Source of the DNA: UBA6522 sp965221035
GTDB lineage: Bacteria > Pseudomonadota > Gammaproteobacteria > Steroidobacterales > Rariloculaceae
DNA length: 64,000 nt
NCBI GenBank assembly: GCA_965221035.1
Contig: OZ244860.1
Location: 620,001-684,000, forward strand
Direction of reading: 5' to 3'
Shown: piece by piece, positions 1 through 8,053 of the stretch
Layout: every line of letters starts with the position of its first letter
Numbering within the stretch: position 1 is the stretch's first letter
The notes under the pieces: generated by a model
The model's input: the letters and a program-made list of their open reading frames with translations, nothing else
Database searches by the model: none
Told to the model about the DNA's origin: nothing
Program-made: the position numbers and the translations under genes

Positions 1-153
1 GAAAACAACCGCCACCTGCCCTCCCCCTTCGGCGGCATGAAATACAGCGGCATCGGGCGCGACGGTGGCGACTACAGTTTCGACTTTTACATGGAAACGA
101 AAAACATCTGCATCGCCCATGGTTCCCATCGGGTACCGTCCCTGGGCCGGTAA
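1..153 (+). CDS. Aldehyde dehydrogenase, C-terminal end (partial)
   Basis: Frame 1 is open from the window edge to the TAA at 151-153 and encodes the last 50 residues of an NAD(P)-dependent aldehyde dehydrogenase. The stretch FGGMKYSGIGRDGG followed by DFYMETKNI is the conserved C-terminal signature of this superfamily. It most resembles the semialdehyde dehydrogenases of meta-cleavage pathways (HpaE or XylG/DmpC types). The dioxygenase pair immediately downstream on the same strand supports a role in oxidising a ring-cleavage semialdehyde. The exact substrate is an inference, because the catalytic part lies outside the window. Confidence 0.85.
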   Translation, partial: ENNRHLPSPFGGMKYSGIGRDGGDYSFDFYMETKNICIAHGSHRVPSLGR

Positions 154-165
154 CGCGGCGGCACG

Positions 166-477
166 ATGAGCCTCTACTACGTCCAGAAACTGCTCTACCA
201 ACTGAACCGGGATCCCCAGACCCAGCAGCGCTACCAGGAGGATTTTGAAGGCCTGCTGAAGGACTACGACCTCGACGAAGAGGAACGCGATGCGCTCCGC
301 AGCGGGGATATCGGGCTGCTCTACGTCATGGGCGTGAACGGACAGATACTGATGCACTTCGCGGCCCTCATCGGGCAGGAATGGCACGAGTACATCCAGG
401 CCATGAAGGACGGCGTGACCAGGCACGGCCCGGTCCGCGGCGGCCTCTACACGCTGCTGGAGGAGCGCGATCAATGA
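166..477 (+). CDS. LigA-like small subunit of extradiol dioxygenase
   Basis: This 103-residue all-helical protein has the layout of the LigA/protocatechuate 4,5-dioxygenase alpha-subunit family: an N-terminal helical pair, an acidic segment (residues 27-45), and the GVNGQILMHFAAL helix that packs over the active site of the LigB partner. It is shorter than Sphingomonas LigA (about 139 aa). Its stop overlaps the next gene's start in an ATGA arrangement, as expected for subunits made in equal amounts. The start at 166 follows the aldehyde dehydrogenase stop by 12 nt. The family assignment comes from overall pattern and neighbour; the substrate is unknown. Confidence 0.8.
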   Translation: MSLYYVQKLLYQLNRDPQTQQRYQEDFEGLLKDYDLDEEERDALRSGDIGLLYVMGVNGQILMHFAALIGQEWHEYIQAMKDGVTRHGPVRGGLYTLLEERDQ

Positions 478-1292
478 GCCTGGTCTTCGCAGGCGTATGC
501 AGCCATGCGCCCGGCATTACCGGCCGCGCAAAACTGGCAGACCCGGAACTCCGGGAAGAACTCTACACGAATTACGACAGGATGCGCCGACGCATCGAGG
601 CCGCCAGGCCGGACGCGCTCATCGTCGTGGCCGCGGAACACTTCGCCAATTTCTTCATGAACAACATGCCAGCCTATTGCATGGGGATGGCGGAACAGTA
701 CGAAGGCCCGATCGAAGACGAAGAGTGGCTGGCGATCAAGCGCCGCAAGATCCCGGGCGATCCGGAATTGTCCCGACGGCTGATCCGTTCGATCATGGAC
801 GAAACGGACCTGGCGTACGCCGAGGAATGGAAATTCGACCACGGCATCATGGTGCCCCTGAATTTCCTCACGCCCCGCTACGACCTGCCGGTGATACCGG
901 TCAACATCAACTGCCAGGGGCCACCGCTGACACCCCTGCACCGGGCGTGGCGATTCGGGCGCGCGCTGCGGCGCGCCTGTGACGAGCAGCCCGAGCGCAT
1001 CGCGCTGGTGGGAACGGGTGGCATCTCTCACTGGCCCGCCACGCCGGACTCCGGCGTCATCAACGAAGCCTGGGACCATGAATTCCTTGACCGATTCCTC
1101 AACAACCGCAAGGACGAACTGCTGGGCTACACGGATGAGGAAACCTTCAGGGATGCGGGCCAGGGGGGATTCGAGATCCGCACGTTCATCACGGTCGCCG
1201 GCGCCACCGAAGGCTCAACCGGCGAGTTGCTGTTCTATGCGCCGATCCCGATCTTCGCCGTGGGTTGCACCGTGGCGGTCATGGCGCTGTGA
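474..1292 (+). CDS. LigB-like catalytic subunit of class III extradiol ring-cleavage dioxygenase
   Basis: This 272-residue protein belongs to the LigB family (class III, type II extradiol dioxygenases), which open catechol-type rings next to the diol using non-haem Fe(II) and O2. The family's iron ligands can be placed: His11 in CSHAPG, His56 in AAEHF and Glu234 in GGFEIRTF. His186 in GTGGISHWP is the likely acid-base residue, matching His12, His61, Glu242 and His195 of LigAB. The ATG at 474 overlaps the ligA-like stop. With the upstream semialdehyde dehydrogenase it forms a ring-cleavage operon. Possible substrates include protocatechuate, gallate or substituted catechols, and the sequence does not decide between them. 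Confidence 0.88.
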   Translation: MSLVFAGVCSHAPGITGRAKLADPELREELYTNYDRMRRRIEAARPDALIVVAAEHFANFFMNNMPAYCMGMAEQYEGPIEDEEWLAIKRRKIPGDPELSRRLIRSIMDETDLAYAEEWKFDHGIMVPLNFLTPRYDLPVIPVNINCQGPPLTPLHRAWRFGRALRRACDEQPERIALVGTGGISHWPATPDSGVINEAWDHEFLDRFLNNRKDELLGYTDEETFRDAGQGGFEIRTFITVAGATEGSTGELLFYAPIPIFAVGCTVAVMAL

Positions 1293-1383
1293 ATTCGAAC
1301 CAACGCCATGTCTTCACTCCGTAAACCCCGTTGCCTCATCCCCGCCAATGCCGAGCACTGCATGTGTCTGCACCCATTCCCCG

Positions 1384-1812
1384 CTACTCGTGCCCTGCCA
1401 ATAGCCTGCCTGGGCCAAACACCTCCACGATGAAGGAATCCTCCAGCGCTTCCCACTGGTGCTCGACGTACGACTCAAGCAAGAGTCGGTCTCCCGGTTC
1501 CAGAATGACGTCGAGTTCGGGTGTAACAACGCGCAGTCTGCCACGGATGAGGTACAGGACTTCTTCTTCCGGATGATTGTGCTTTATGGACTTTGCGCCT
1601 TTCTTTCCTCTGGTGTCGGAAACAGTCATTGTCCTCGTCATTATCGGTGCCGCAGTCACCAGCTCATTCACCAATATTACGGGAATGTCCGATTCCTTGT
1701 ACAGCTTGGCCTTCGGAGGAATTGTCTGAAACATCCTGTCGACTTGTGCACTTCCAGTAACGGCGACACTCAATGGGAAAAGCAGGATGCAGAGACGAAT
1801 TATTTTTACCAT
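1384..1812 (-). CDS. Secreted small cupin-domain protein
   Basis: This 142-residue protein has an N-terminal signal peptide (hydrophobic residues 5-20, likely cleavage after SAQ) and a single cupin barrel. The first cupin motif is visible as KHNHPEEEVLYLIRGRLRV (His pair plus Glu), and the second as ESYVEHQWEAL with its His. A metal-binding site is therefore likely. The ATG at 1812 has AGGAG about 7 nt upstream. It is clearly paralogous to the cupin at 51905-52336: both have a PPKA segment near the N-terminus, NHPEEE, RGRLR/SGRLR and a FGPGR end. It lies convergent to the ligAB operon. The enzymatic or binding role is unknown. Confidence 0.8.
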   Translation of the reverse strand: MVKIIRLCILLFPLSVAVTGSAQVDRMFQTIPPKAKLYKESDIPVILVNELVTAAPIMTRTMTVSDTRGKKGAKSIKHNHPEEEVLYLIRGRLRVVTPELDVILEPGDRLLLESYVEHQWEALEDSFIVEVFGPGRLLAGHE

Positions 1813-1914
1813 GAAACGCTCCTATGGTGTGCGCTTGTGAATTCCAACCCGTGTTCGAATGTGGAAGAAGCGAATTGCCACTCGGAGAGCCAATAGCACA
1901 CTGACAGTTCCATG

Positions 1915-2886
1915 TCAGTGTCTCGAATTACGGTAAGCGGTCGGGCTTATCCCGTGTCTGCGCCTGAACACATGCCCGAAGTGGGAAGCATCCTTGAAGC
2001 CCCACATGTGTGCGATCTCCGAGATCGTGAGTTCTTGATGCTTGGCTGACCTGAGCATCTGTTCGCAACGTGCGAGGCGGCGCTGCATGATGTAGCTTGA
2101 GATCGTTTCTTCTTCAGCGGCGAACAACTGATGTGCATATCTTGGCGATATGCATGCCGCGCCTGCGACGGTTGCAGGCGCCAGGGATGTATCCGAGAGA
2201 TGGGCGTCAATAAACCGTTTCATCCGCACCAAGTGCCCGGTACGCACCGAGGATCCCGAAGTTTTCTGAATCTCACCGCTATTGAAGGCAAGCATGACCA
2301 GGTCAATGATCTGGGTGCCCAACTGTTCTACGGCTTCGTCGTTGAGACCATGGCGACGTTCCCAGACATTGGCAATGAACTGGGAGAGCAAGGTGCCGAG
2401 ATCGCTGCTTCCCGCCGCGAAAGCGCCGGCCAGACAATGAACGTTGGCGATTCGTGATGAAAGGAGCGCAACCGGGATCCTGACAACCAGCATTTCGTTC
2501 AATGGCTGACTGCGGTGCCCGAAGAGATTGAGTTGATAGGGCTGAGTACAGTCACAAATCTCGATGTCACCGGTTCTCAGCAGACGCTTGGAACCCGCAT
2601 GCAGCAAAGTCGATCGGCCCTTGTATTGCAGGTGCAAAAGAAAGACTTCTTCCGTCGCTTCAGAAATCTCTCGCCGAGTAAGTTGGACTTCGTGTGCCTG
2701 CGCAAGGGCCGACGCGATTGATATCGGCCCAAATGAGCGTTGCGCGAGTTTGCCGACAAAGCCGTCGCGAACTGGGGAAACGTTGCTGATCTGCAGGCGT
2801 GTGAATGCGCGACAGACGTGATCTGCCCAGTAGTCCAGTTGCTCGCGCGAAGTCACCGAACCCGTGTCGAATAGCCGTTCAGCCAT
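1915..2886 (-). CDS. AraC-family transcriptional regulator
   Basis: This 323-residue regulator has an N-terminal ligand-sensing half (residues 1-200, of the AraC-binding-like type seen in FeaR-like regulators) and a C-terminal double helix-turn-helix. The second HTH shows the family pattern ISEIAHMWGFKDASHFGHVFRRRHG near residues 285-310. I chose the ATG at 2886, preceded by a G-run, over an upstream TTG at 2913 because a perfect TATAAT box lies at 2913-2918 and would include that TTG. It sits among aromatic-catabolism genes and probably controls some of them in response to an aromatic effector; that role is inferred from position. Confidence 0.88.
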   Translation of the reverse strand: MAERLFDTGSVTSREQLDYWADHVCRAFTRLQISNVSPVRDGFVGKLAQRSFGPISIASALAQAHEVQLTRREISEATEEVFLLHLQYKGRSTLLHAGSKRLLRTGDIEICDCTQPYQLNLFGHRSQPLNEMLVVRIPVALLSSRIANVHCLAGAFAAGSSDLGTLLSQFIANVWERRHGLNDEAVEQLGTQIIDLVMLAFNSGEIQKTSGSSVRTGHLVRMKRFIDAHLSDTSLAPATVAGAACISPRYAHQLFAAEEETISSYIMQRRLARCEQMLRSAKHQELTISEIAHMWGFKDASHFGHVFRRRHGISPTAYRNSRH

Positions 2887-2912
2887 GGATACCCCCGCAC
2901 CTTGACTGATCA

Positions 2913-2918
2913 ATTATA
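2913..2918 (-). promoter_or_regulatory. Candidate -10 box of the AraC-type regulator promoter
   Basis: Read on the minus strand this is a perfect TATAAT, 26 nt upstream of the chosen ATG at 2886. No good -35 box is visible. An inverted repeat, CTCAT-tggt-ATGAG at 2926-2939, lies where a -35 would be and could be an operator, possibly for autoregulation. Confidence 0.4.
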
Positions 2919-3049
2919 GCCTGAACTCATTGGTATGAGGGGACCGTTGGTGTTGGACACCTCTATCCCCTGACAAGCCCTTGAAAATGGGGCCAGCCGG
3001 TCTTGGGCGGTCACCGAATCCAATGGACCGGATGCCCGAGTCGCGGTCA

Positions 3050-3463
3050 TCATATTTCGTCAGTGCTGAGTTCGGCACTACGAACGGCCCAGTGATAGCA
3101 GAAGATAATGACCATGGCCGCCGTTAATCCATAAGCCATCCCCGCGAGCTGCAACGGATCATCATTGATGAGATGAAAGGTAGAGGCTCCAGACAGAATG
3201 ACGAGCAGCCCCAGCGATCCGTAAATTGCCCAACGCTTAAGGAACAGGGACATGGCACCCAGGACCTCAGCGTAGCCGACGAAGAACATGAACCACAGTG
3301 GCAATCCGTATTTTTCCTCAAACATTAGCGCAATGATCCAAAACCCCTGAATTTTCAGCGATCCGTTGATCAGCAGTGCCGCTGCGCAGCCAATCGTCAA
3401 CAGCAGCAACAGGTGATGCTTTCGGAAAATGTCGATGGCGAAGTATTCCTTCAACTTACTCAT
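3050..3463 (-). CDS. DoxX-like small integral membrane protein
   Basis: This 137-residue protein has four predicted hydrophobic segments (about residues 17-35, 52-72, 79-98 and 106-125), typical of the DoxX/DoxD-like family. The loop KIQGFWIIALMFEEKYGLP is in the usual place after helix 1. The ATG at 3463 overlaps the end of the upstream hydratase-like gene by 8 nt and has GGGAG upstream, so the two are translationally coupled. DoxX proteins are linked to quinone or redox functions in some bacteria, but the role here is unknown. Confidence 0.65.
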   Translation of the reverse strand: MSKLKEYFAIDIFRKHHLLLLLTIGCAAALLINGSLKIQGFWIIALMFEEKYGLPLWFMFFVGYAEVLGAMSLFLKRWAIYGSLGLLVILSGASTFHLINDDPLQLAGMAYGLTAAMVIIFCYHWAVRSAELSTDEI

Positions 3464-4451
3464 GGCGAGTCTCCCTGACCGAATCTTCGAAACCCACGGA
3501 CACGCTCAGACGTTGGTCGCCAATGTAATAATGGACATGACGCATTTCCGTATCGATGCCCGGGTAATCCCAGTCAGGACCACTGCCTCCAAAGACGCCC
3601 ATGGCGCCCACACTGATCAGGTCACCCACCTCCAGCCTCTCGCCGCGTTCCCGTAGGAATTGTGCGGCCAGAATCGCTGTGATGTAGACGTGCGTTTCAT
3701 CCTCTTCCAGGTACTTGATCGGTGCCGAGACACCATTGTGATCGGTTGCAAGTACCGTCATCGTGCGTAAATTTTCCACGATATTCGGATCCGAAGCCGT
3801 GTCGATATGGTCTCCAATGATTCCGTATCGTGCGCTGAGGTTCAGAGCCTGCATCATGTAGAAGTTGGGCAGGAATGCACCGTGAATTTCGTCAGGATCG
3901 GCAAGATGTGCCGGTAATTCGATAAACGCATACACGCGATCGATGTAATTTGCCATTTCTTCGATCGTGGTTGCCTCATTAGCGCGTTCGTCGCCGATGC
4001 GTAACAAAAAGTCGGGTTCGAATCCGAGGTTTTCGCCCCTGGCATCAAGGATGGTGCCGCTCGGATGCCAAGTGTTTTCGCCATAGAACACGCCGAACAC
4101 AGGGCCGTCCAGACCGAACATCTTCTGTTCCCTTGGCTCGTGTATTCCAATCTTGTAGCCTGTCCGTGGATGGCGGTCGGCAATCAGGTTCTCGAACTCT
4201 TGCTGGTATCGCCGAGCGAATTCGCCGTTCCCCTCGTTCTTGAACAATCGTTCGTAGCAGGCGGTGTGTGGCAGTAGCGTATAACCCTCCCAAGCAGCCG
4301 CGGCATCTGCCGCGAAATCTTCAAGATCGCACTCGCTGACATCGACATGGCTGTAGATATAGCTCTGCACGATAGACAGCAGAACGAGCACACCTATCGG
4401 AAAAAGTCCTAGCGTGAATTCGGTCTTCTTGAAGGCGTCAAGTCGAAACAT
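3456..4451 (-). CDS. Membrane-anchored 2-oxopent-4-enoate hydratase-like (FAH superfamily) protein
   Basis: This 331-residue protein has an N-terminal hydrophobic helix (residues 13-31, GLFPIGVLVLLSIVQSYIY) followed by a domain resembling MhpD/XylJ-type 2-keto-4-pentenoate hydratases. Visible elements are TGYKIG, a GVFYGENT segment where the family has its short second strand, FEPDFLLRIGDE (the metal-binding Glu/Asp region) and ASDPN. Ordinary hydratases of this family are cytosolic and about 260 aa, so the anchor and extended N-terminus are unusual. GGAGG lies 9 nt before the ATG at 4451. Hydration of a dienoate formed after ring cleavage by the nearby LigAB-like enzyme would fit, but catalysis outside the cytoplasm would be odd and is unproven. 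Confidence 0.65.
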   Translation of the reverse strand: MFRLDAFKKTEFTLGLFPIGVLVLLSIVQSYIYSHVDVSECDLEDFAADAAAAWEGYTLLPHTACYERLFKNEGNGEFARRYQQEFENLIADRHPRTGYKIGIHEPREQKMFGLDGPVFGVFYGENTWHPSGTILDARGENLGFEPDFLLRIGDERANEATTIEEMANYIDRVYAFIELPAHLADPDEIHGAFLPNFYMMQALNLSARYGIIGDHIDTASDPNIVENLRTMTVLATDHNGVSAPIKYLEEDETHVYITAILAAQFLRERGERLEVGDLISVGAMGVFGGSGPDWDYPGIDTEMRHVHYYIGDQRLSVSVGFEDSVRETRHE

Positions 4452-4829
4452 GATTCCGGCCTCCCGAGTTCCCGTAGTTTACCCGCATCCGCTACGCACG
4501 CTCATGGACGAACTGTGCAAGCGCAGCAACAATCCAGCAATTGTACCCTCTGAAACCAGCCTCACTCCCAAGATCGCCAAATATCCTGAGCTTGCAGCGT
4601 TCTTTCAGCAGCCTTGGACGAGCCGGAGTAAGTGTAGAGTCCTCCCGGACCTCGGCGCAGGACGGACGCATGCGCCCGCCCTCCGATGCGCTTTTCCAGT
4701 CAAGATCCGAGGTGCACTAAAACACCAATATTTGTGCGGTCAGATACCAGTGCCTGTATTTTGATCACATTATGATCGATGTTCAAAAAGTTGGATTGAG
4801 GCAATACAGCCTTGGAGGAGATCAGTCTG
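4452..4829. promoter_or_regulatory. 378-nt divergent intergenic region
   Basis: This gap separates the minus-strand hydratase/DoxX pair from the plus-strand TonB-receptor operon and must hold both promoters. No strong -35/-10 pair stands out. An imperfect inverted repeat, TTGATCA (4761-4767) and TGTTCAA (4780-4786) spaced by 12 nt, lies 44 nt before the receptor start and contains GATC twice. It is the best operator candidate, perhaps for the AraC-type regulator. The rest (4486-4740) shows no gene. Confidence 0.4.
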
Positions 4830-7205
4830 ATGAATCGCCATCCCACCCATTGGGTTCGCGCAACCAGTCTCGTCGCGAGCCTGTCGATACCTGCATTTGG
4901 GCTTGCTCAGAACATCCTGGAAGAGGTTGTTGTCACAGCTCAGAAACGCGAACAAAGCCTGCAAGACGTGCCCATTAGCGTCGCCAACGTCAACGGCGAT
5001 GATGTTCTTGTGCAAGGCCTTACCCGCATGGAGGATATCGCGGCCATACAACCATCTCTACGTATTGTAGAGACCTATACCGGACAATCACTAAAAATTC
5101 GCGGTGTGGGCACTGGTGTGAGCAATATTTCCTTCGAGCAGTCCGTTGCCCAGTTTGTCGACGGCGTTTATTCCGGGCGTGGTCGCAGTTCGCTAATTCA
5201 GTTTCTGGATATCGAAGCTGTAGAGACCCTGCGTGGACCACAGCCGACCTATTTTGGCCAGAACGCCATAGCAGGGGCATTGAACACGCGTACCCGGGGT
5301 CCTGGTAACGAGTTGGAGGGATACATCAATGCCTTCTGGGATGTTGAGTTTGGCACCAAGAGTCTGGATTTTGCCTATGGTGGTCCAGTTAGCGACAGCC
5401 TTGGCATCCGAATTGCTGCCCGTCTCAATGATGACGACGGTTATGGCTGGGATACCCACAAGGGTGAGAAGGTTGCCCAACGTGAAGGAGAGGCCGGCCG
5501 CCTCAGTTTCAACTGGCTCGCAAGTGAAGCCCTGACTGTCAGTGGCAAATGGGAAGAGACCACGCTGGAGCAAGCAAGTTTCGCTCAGGAAAATGTAGGC
5601 TGTGGTCCAGGTTCCATCACCTGTCGATGGTCAGAAAACCTGGGAGCCAATATCGAGCACGAACTTGATCAGCAGCAATCAAACGGTGGAACCTTGCCCT
5701 TTCCAGCATTCACACGGCTTCCAGATTACACAACTCTCCCGGACATCTTTGATCGTGAGGGACGGGATACGGATTCTTCAGCCGGTCACCTGACGCTTGA
5801 ATATGATCTCGACAGCTACCTGATGACGGCCATTACCGGTTATGTGGGCACCATTGGCACCGCTTGGAATGATGTAGATTTTAGCCCGCTACCGGGCTTT
5901 TCCGGCAATGTACTGGAAGAGTATGACCAATTCAGTCAGGAACTGCGTTTTCAATCAACCGATGGTGAAAAACTTGACTGGATGGCAGGCCTCTACTATC
6001 AGGATTCCACATTGCACTACAACGCGCGTCTGCACATTGGCCTGGCCATGGCGGGCCCCGCCAATCTGGGTGCAACACAGGGCAACCAGTACAACGAAGA
6101 CGCCCAATGGACCAGTGCGTTTGCGGCTGCAACCTACCGAGTGACCGATGTCGTGAGCCTTGACGTTGGACTGCGATGGTCAGATGTCAAGAAAACGGGC
6201 ACCAATCAGGCGCAGACAGCGGGCTTGATCGACCCGGTTTTCGGTCCAGGCGAGTGGGTCATACGCGACAGCAGCTGTTTGACAAGCCCAAACACAATTG
6301 TTGACGGCGCCTGCGCCAACGCAGACTACGACGATGACGATGTAAGCGGCAGCTTCGGAATTAACTGGTTCGCTTCGGATAACTCTATGGTCTACGCCAA
6401 GTATGCCACTGGCTTCAAGGCCGGGGGTCTCAATGTAGGTATGAGTGTGGCCGCCAACCTGGATGACTACATTTACAATGCTGAAGATGTTGCTGCTTTT
6501 GAGCTTGGCTTCAAGAACACTCTTCTTGAGAGTCGGCTTGAATTAAACGCGGCGCTGTACTCCTCAAAGTATACAAATCTGCAGGTTTCAACTTTTGATC
6601 CCACATCAGATGTCGCGGTCGCGGCTGAGTTTACTGTGGGCAACGTCGCTGAATCTACGGTCACGGGCATCGAAATCGTTGGTCGATTCGCCGCTACAGA
6701 TCAGCTAATGCTCACCTACTCACTCAGCCTTCTGGACGCGACGTACGACGATTTCCCTGGCGCTCAATGCAACGATGAGGAGATTGCGGATCCCACTCTG
6801 TGCCTAGACGATCCAGCAACGCTTGCCGACGAAACCGGAACAACCAATCGTGCTGGTGAAGACATCGAATTTGCCGCTCCTGCCGAGTTAAGTGTCGGTG
6901 CCGAGTACCAGTTTCCACTGAGCAATTCGTTGGAACTGATGCTCTCAGGCAATGTCTATTGGTCTGATGGCTACGGACTGAGTACCGTCTTTGATCGGAG
7001 GCTGGTGCAGGATTCATATGAGCGCGTTGACCTGAGGGCCACCCTGCTCTCTTCCGACGGAACATGGTCTGGTTCATTGTTTGGAAGCAACCTGACAGAC
7101 TCCATTACCTATGGGCAACTTGGTCCAGCGATATTCAATAATGGATATACAATCTCCTATTTTCGTGGTCGAGGCTGGGGGGTTCAGATGCGATATAACT
7201 TCTAA
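4830..7205 (+). CDS. TonB-dependent outer-membrane receptor
   Basis: This 791-residue receptor has an N-terminal signal peptide (residues 1-26, ending FGLAQ), a TonB box (ILEEVVVTA), a plug domain (about residues 40-160, with VPISVANV and the LRGPQPTYFGQNA region) and a 22-strand barrel ending in an aromatic Phe. The ATG at 4830 has GGAGGA 10 nt upstream; an upstream TTG at 4812 overlaps that site and was rejected. It heads a five-gene operon with a dehydrogenase, a symporter and two small membrane proteins. This suggests uptake of an organic substrate rather than iron, although no substrate can be named. Confidence 0.92.
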   Translation: MNRHPTHWVRATSLVASLSIPAFGLAQNILEEVVVTAQKREQSLQDVPISVANVNGDDVLVQGLTRMEDIAAIQPSLRIVETYTGQSLKIRGVGTGVSNISFEQSVAQFVDGVYSGRGRSSLIQFLDIEAVETLRGPQPTYFGQNAIAGALNTRTRGPGNELEGYINAFWDVEFGTKSLDFAYGGPVSDSLGIRIAARLNDDDGYGWDTHKGEKVAQREGEAGRLSFNWLASEALTVSGKWEETTLEQASFAQENVGCGPGSITCRWSENLGANIEHELDQQQSNGGTLPFPAFTRLPDYTTLPDIFDREGRDTDSSAGHLTLEYDLDSYLMTAITGYVGTIGTAWNDVDFSPLPGFSGNVLEEYDQFSQELRFQSTDGEKLDWMAGLYYQDSTLHYNARLHIGLAMAGPANLGATQGNQYNEDAQWTSAFAAATYRVTDVVSLDVGLRWSDVKKTGTNQAQTAGLIDPVFGPGEWVIRDSSCLTSPNTIVDGACANADYDDDDVSGSFGINWFASDNSMVYAKYATGFKAGGLNVGMSVAANLDDYIYNAEDVAAFELGFKNTLLESRLELNAALYSSKYTNLQVSTFDPTSDVAVAAEFTVGNVAESTVTGIEIVGRFAATDQLMLTYSLSLLDATYDDFPGAQCNDEEIADPTLCLDDPATLADETGTTNRAGEDIEFAAPAELSVGAEYQFPLSNSLELMLSGNVYWSDGYGLSTVFDRRLVQDSYERVDLRATLLSSDGTWSGSLFGSNLTDSITYGQLGPAIFNNGYTISYFRGRGWGVQMRYNF

Positions 7206-7235
7206 ATGGACTTTCACTAACGGTGACAGGTGACC

Positions 7236-8018
7236 ATGGATCTGGCAGGTAAAAAAATAGTCGTATCCGGCGTGGCGTCCGGTATCGGCAAGGAAAGCAC
7301 TCGTGTACTGAAGGAGCGTGGCGCAACGGTCCTGGGTCTTGACAGGATAGAACCGGCGCGTGGGCTTGTGGACGCGTATATCCCCGTCGATCTGCTCTTT
7401 ACCGAGTCAATAGATCGTGCGGTGGAGTCAATTGATGGCGACATCGATGGATTATGCAATATAGCGGGTTTACCGCCGACAGCACCCGTTACCACTGTAG
7501 TTACCGTGAATTTTATTGCGTTGCGATACCTTACTGAACGAATGCTCGACAAACTCGCCGACGGCGCATCCATCGTTAACATGGCGTCTCTCGCCGGCGT
7601 CGGATGGCGGGACTCCATTGAGGAGGTGAAGCGGTTCCTGGTAGAGGCAAGGTTCGACAACGTTACTTTGCTTTGTCAGGAATTCGGTATCGACGAACAG
7701 CGAAGCTATTTTTTCACGAAAGAGCTCTTGCGCGTTTGGACCATGCAGAATTGGGACACTTGGAGACAACGCGGTATTCGGGTGAATACGATCAGTCCCG
7801 GCCCCGTCGAAACACCGATACTTGGCGACTTTCTGGATACACTGGGTGAACGAGCTGAAGAGGACATGGGTGTGATGGGACGAGCGGGCACTGCGGAAGA
7901 GATTGCTCCTATCGTCGCTTTTCTCTGTAGCGATGACAGCATTTGGATAAACGGTGCAAATATCCCAGCAGACGGCGGCATGCATGCGCACATCATGAGA
8001 AAAATCCACAGGTTTTGA
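7236..8018 (+). CDS. Short-chain dehydrogenase/reductase
   Basis: This 260-residue SDR has the nucleotide-binding SGVASGIG motif (residues 11-18), CNIAG in place of NNAG, and a YxxxK catalytic pair seen as YFFTK. The sequence INGANIPADGG near the C-terminus is the usual substrate-loop end. The long insertion between the active-site Ser region (MASLAG) and the Tyr recalls the 3-alpha-hydroxysteroid dehydrogenase/coniferyl-alcohol dehydrogenase subgroup. I chose the ATG at 7236 over GTG 7230. It lies 30 nt after the receptor gene, in the same operon. It probably oxidises an alcohol on the imported compound. Confidence 0.82.
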   Translation: MDLAGKKIVVSGVASGIGKESTRVLKERGATVLGLDRIEPARGLVDAYIPVDLLFTESIDRAVESIDGDIDGLCNIAGLPPTAPVTTVVTVNFIALRYLTERMLDKLADGASIVNMASLAGVGWRDSIEEVKRFLVEARFDNVTLLCQEFGIDEQRSYFFTKELLRVWTMQNWDTWRQRGIRVNTISPGPVETPILGDFLDTLGERAEEDMGVMGRAGTAEEIAPIVAFLCSDDSIWINGANIPADGGMHAHIMRKIHRF

Positions 8019-8053
8019 ACAGATTGGAGACCTCCTGTAAATAGGGTGTTCGC

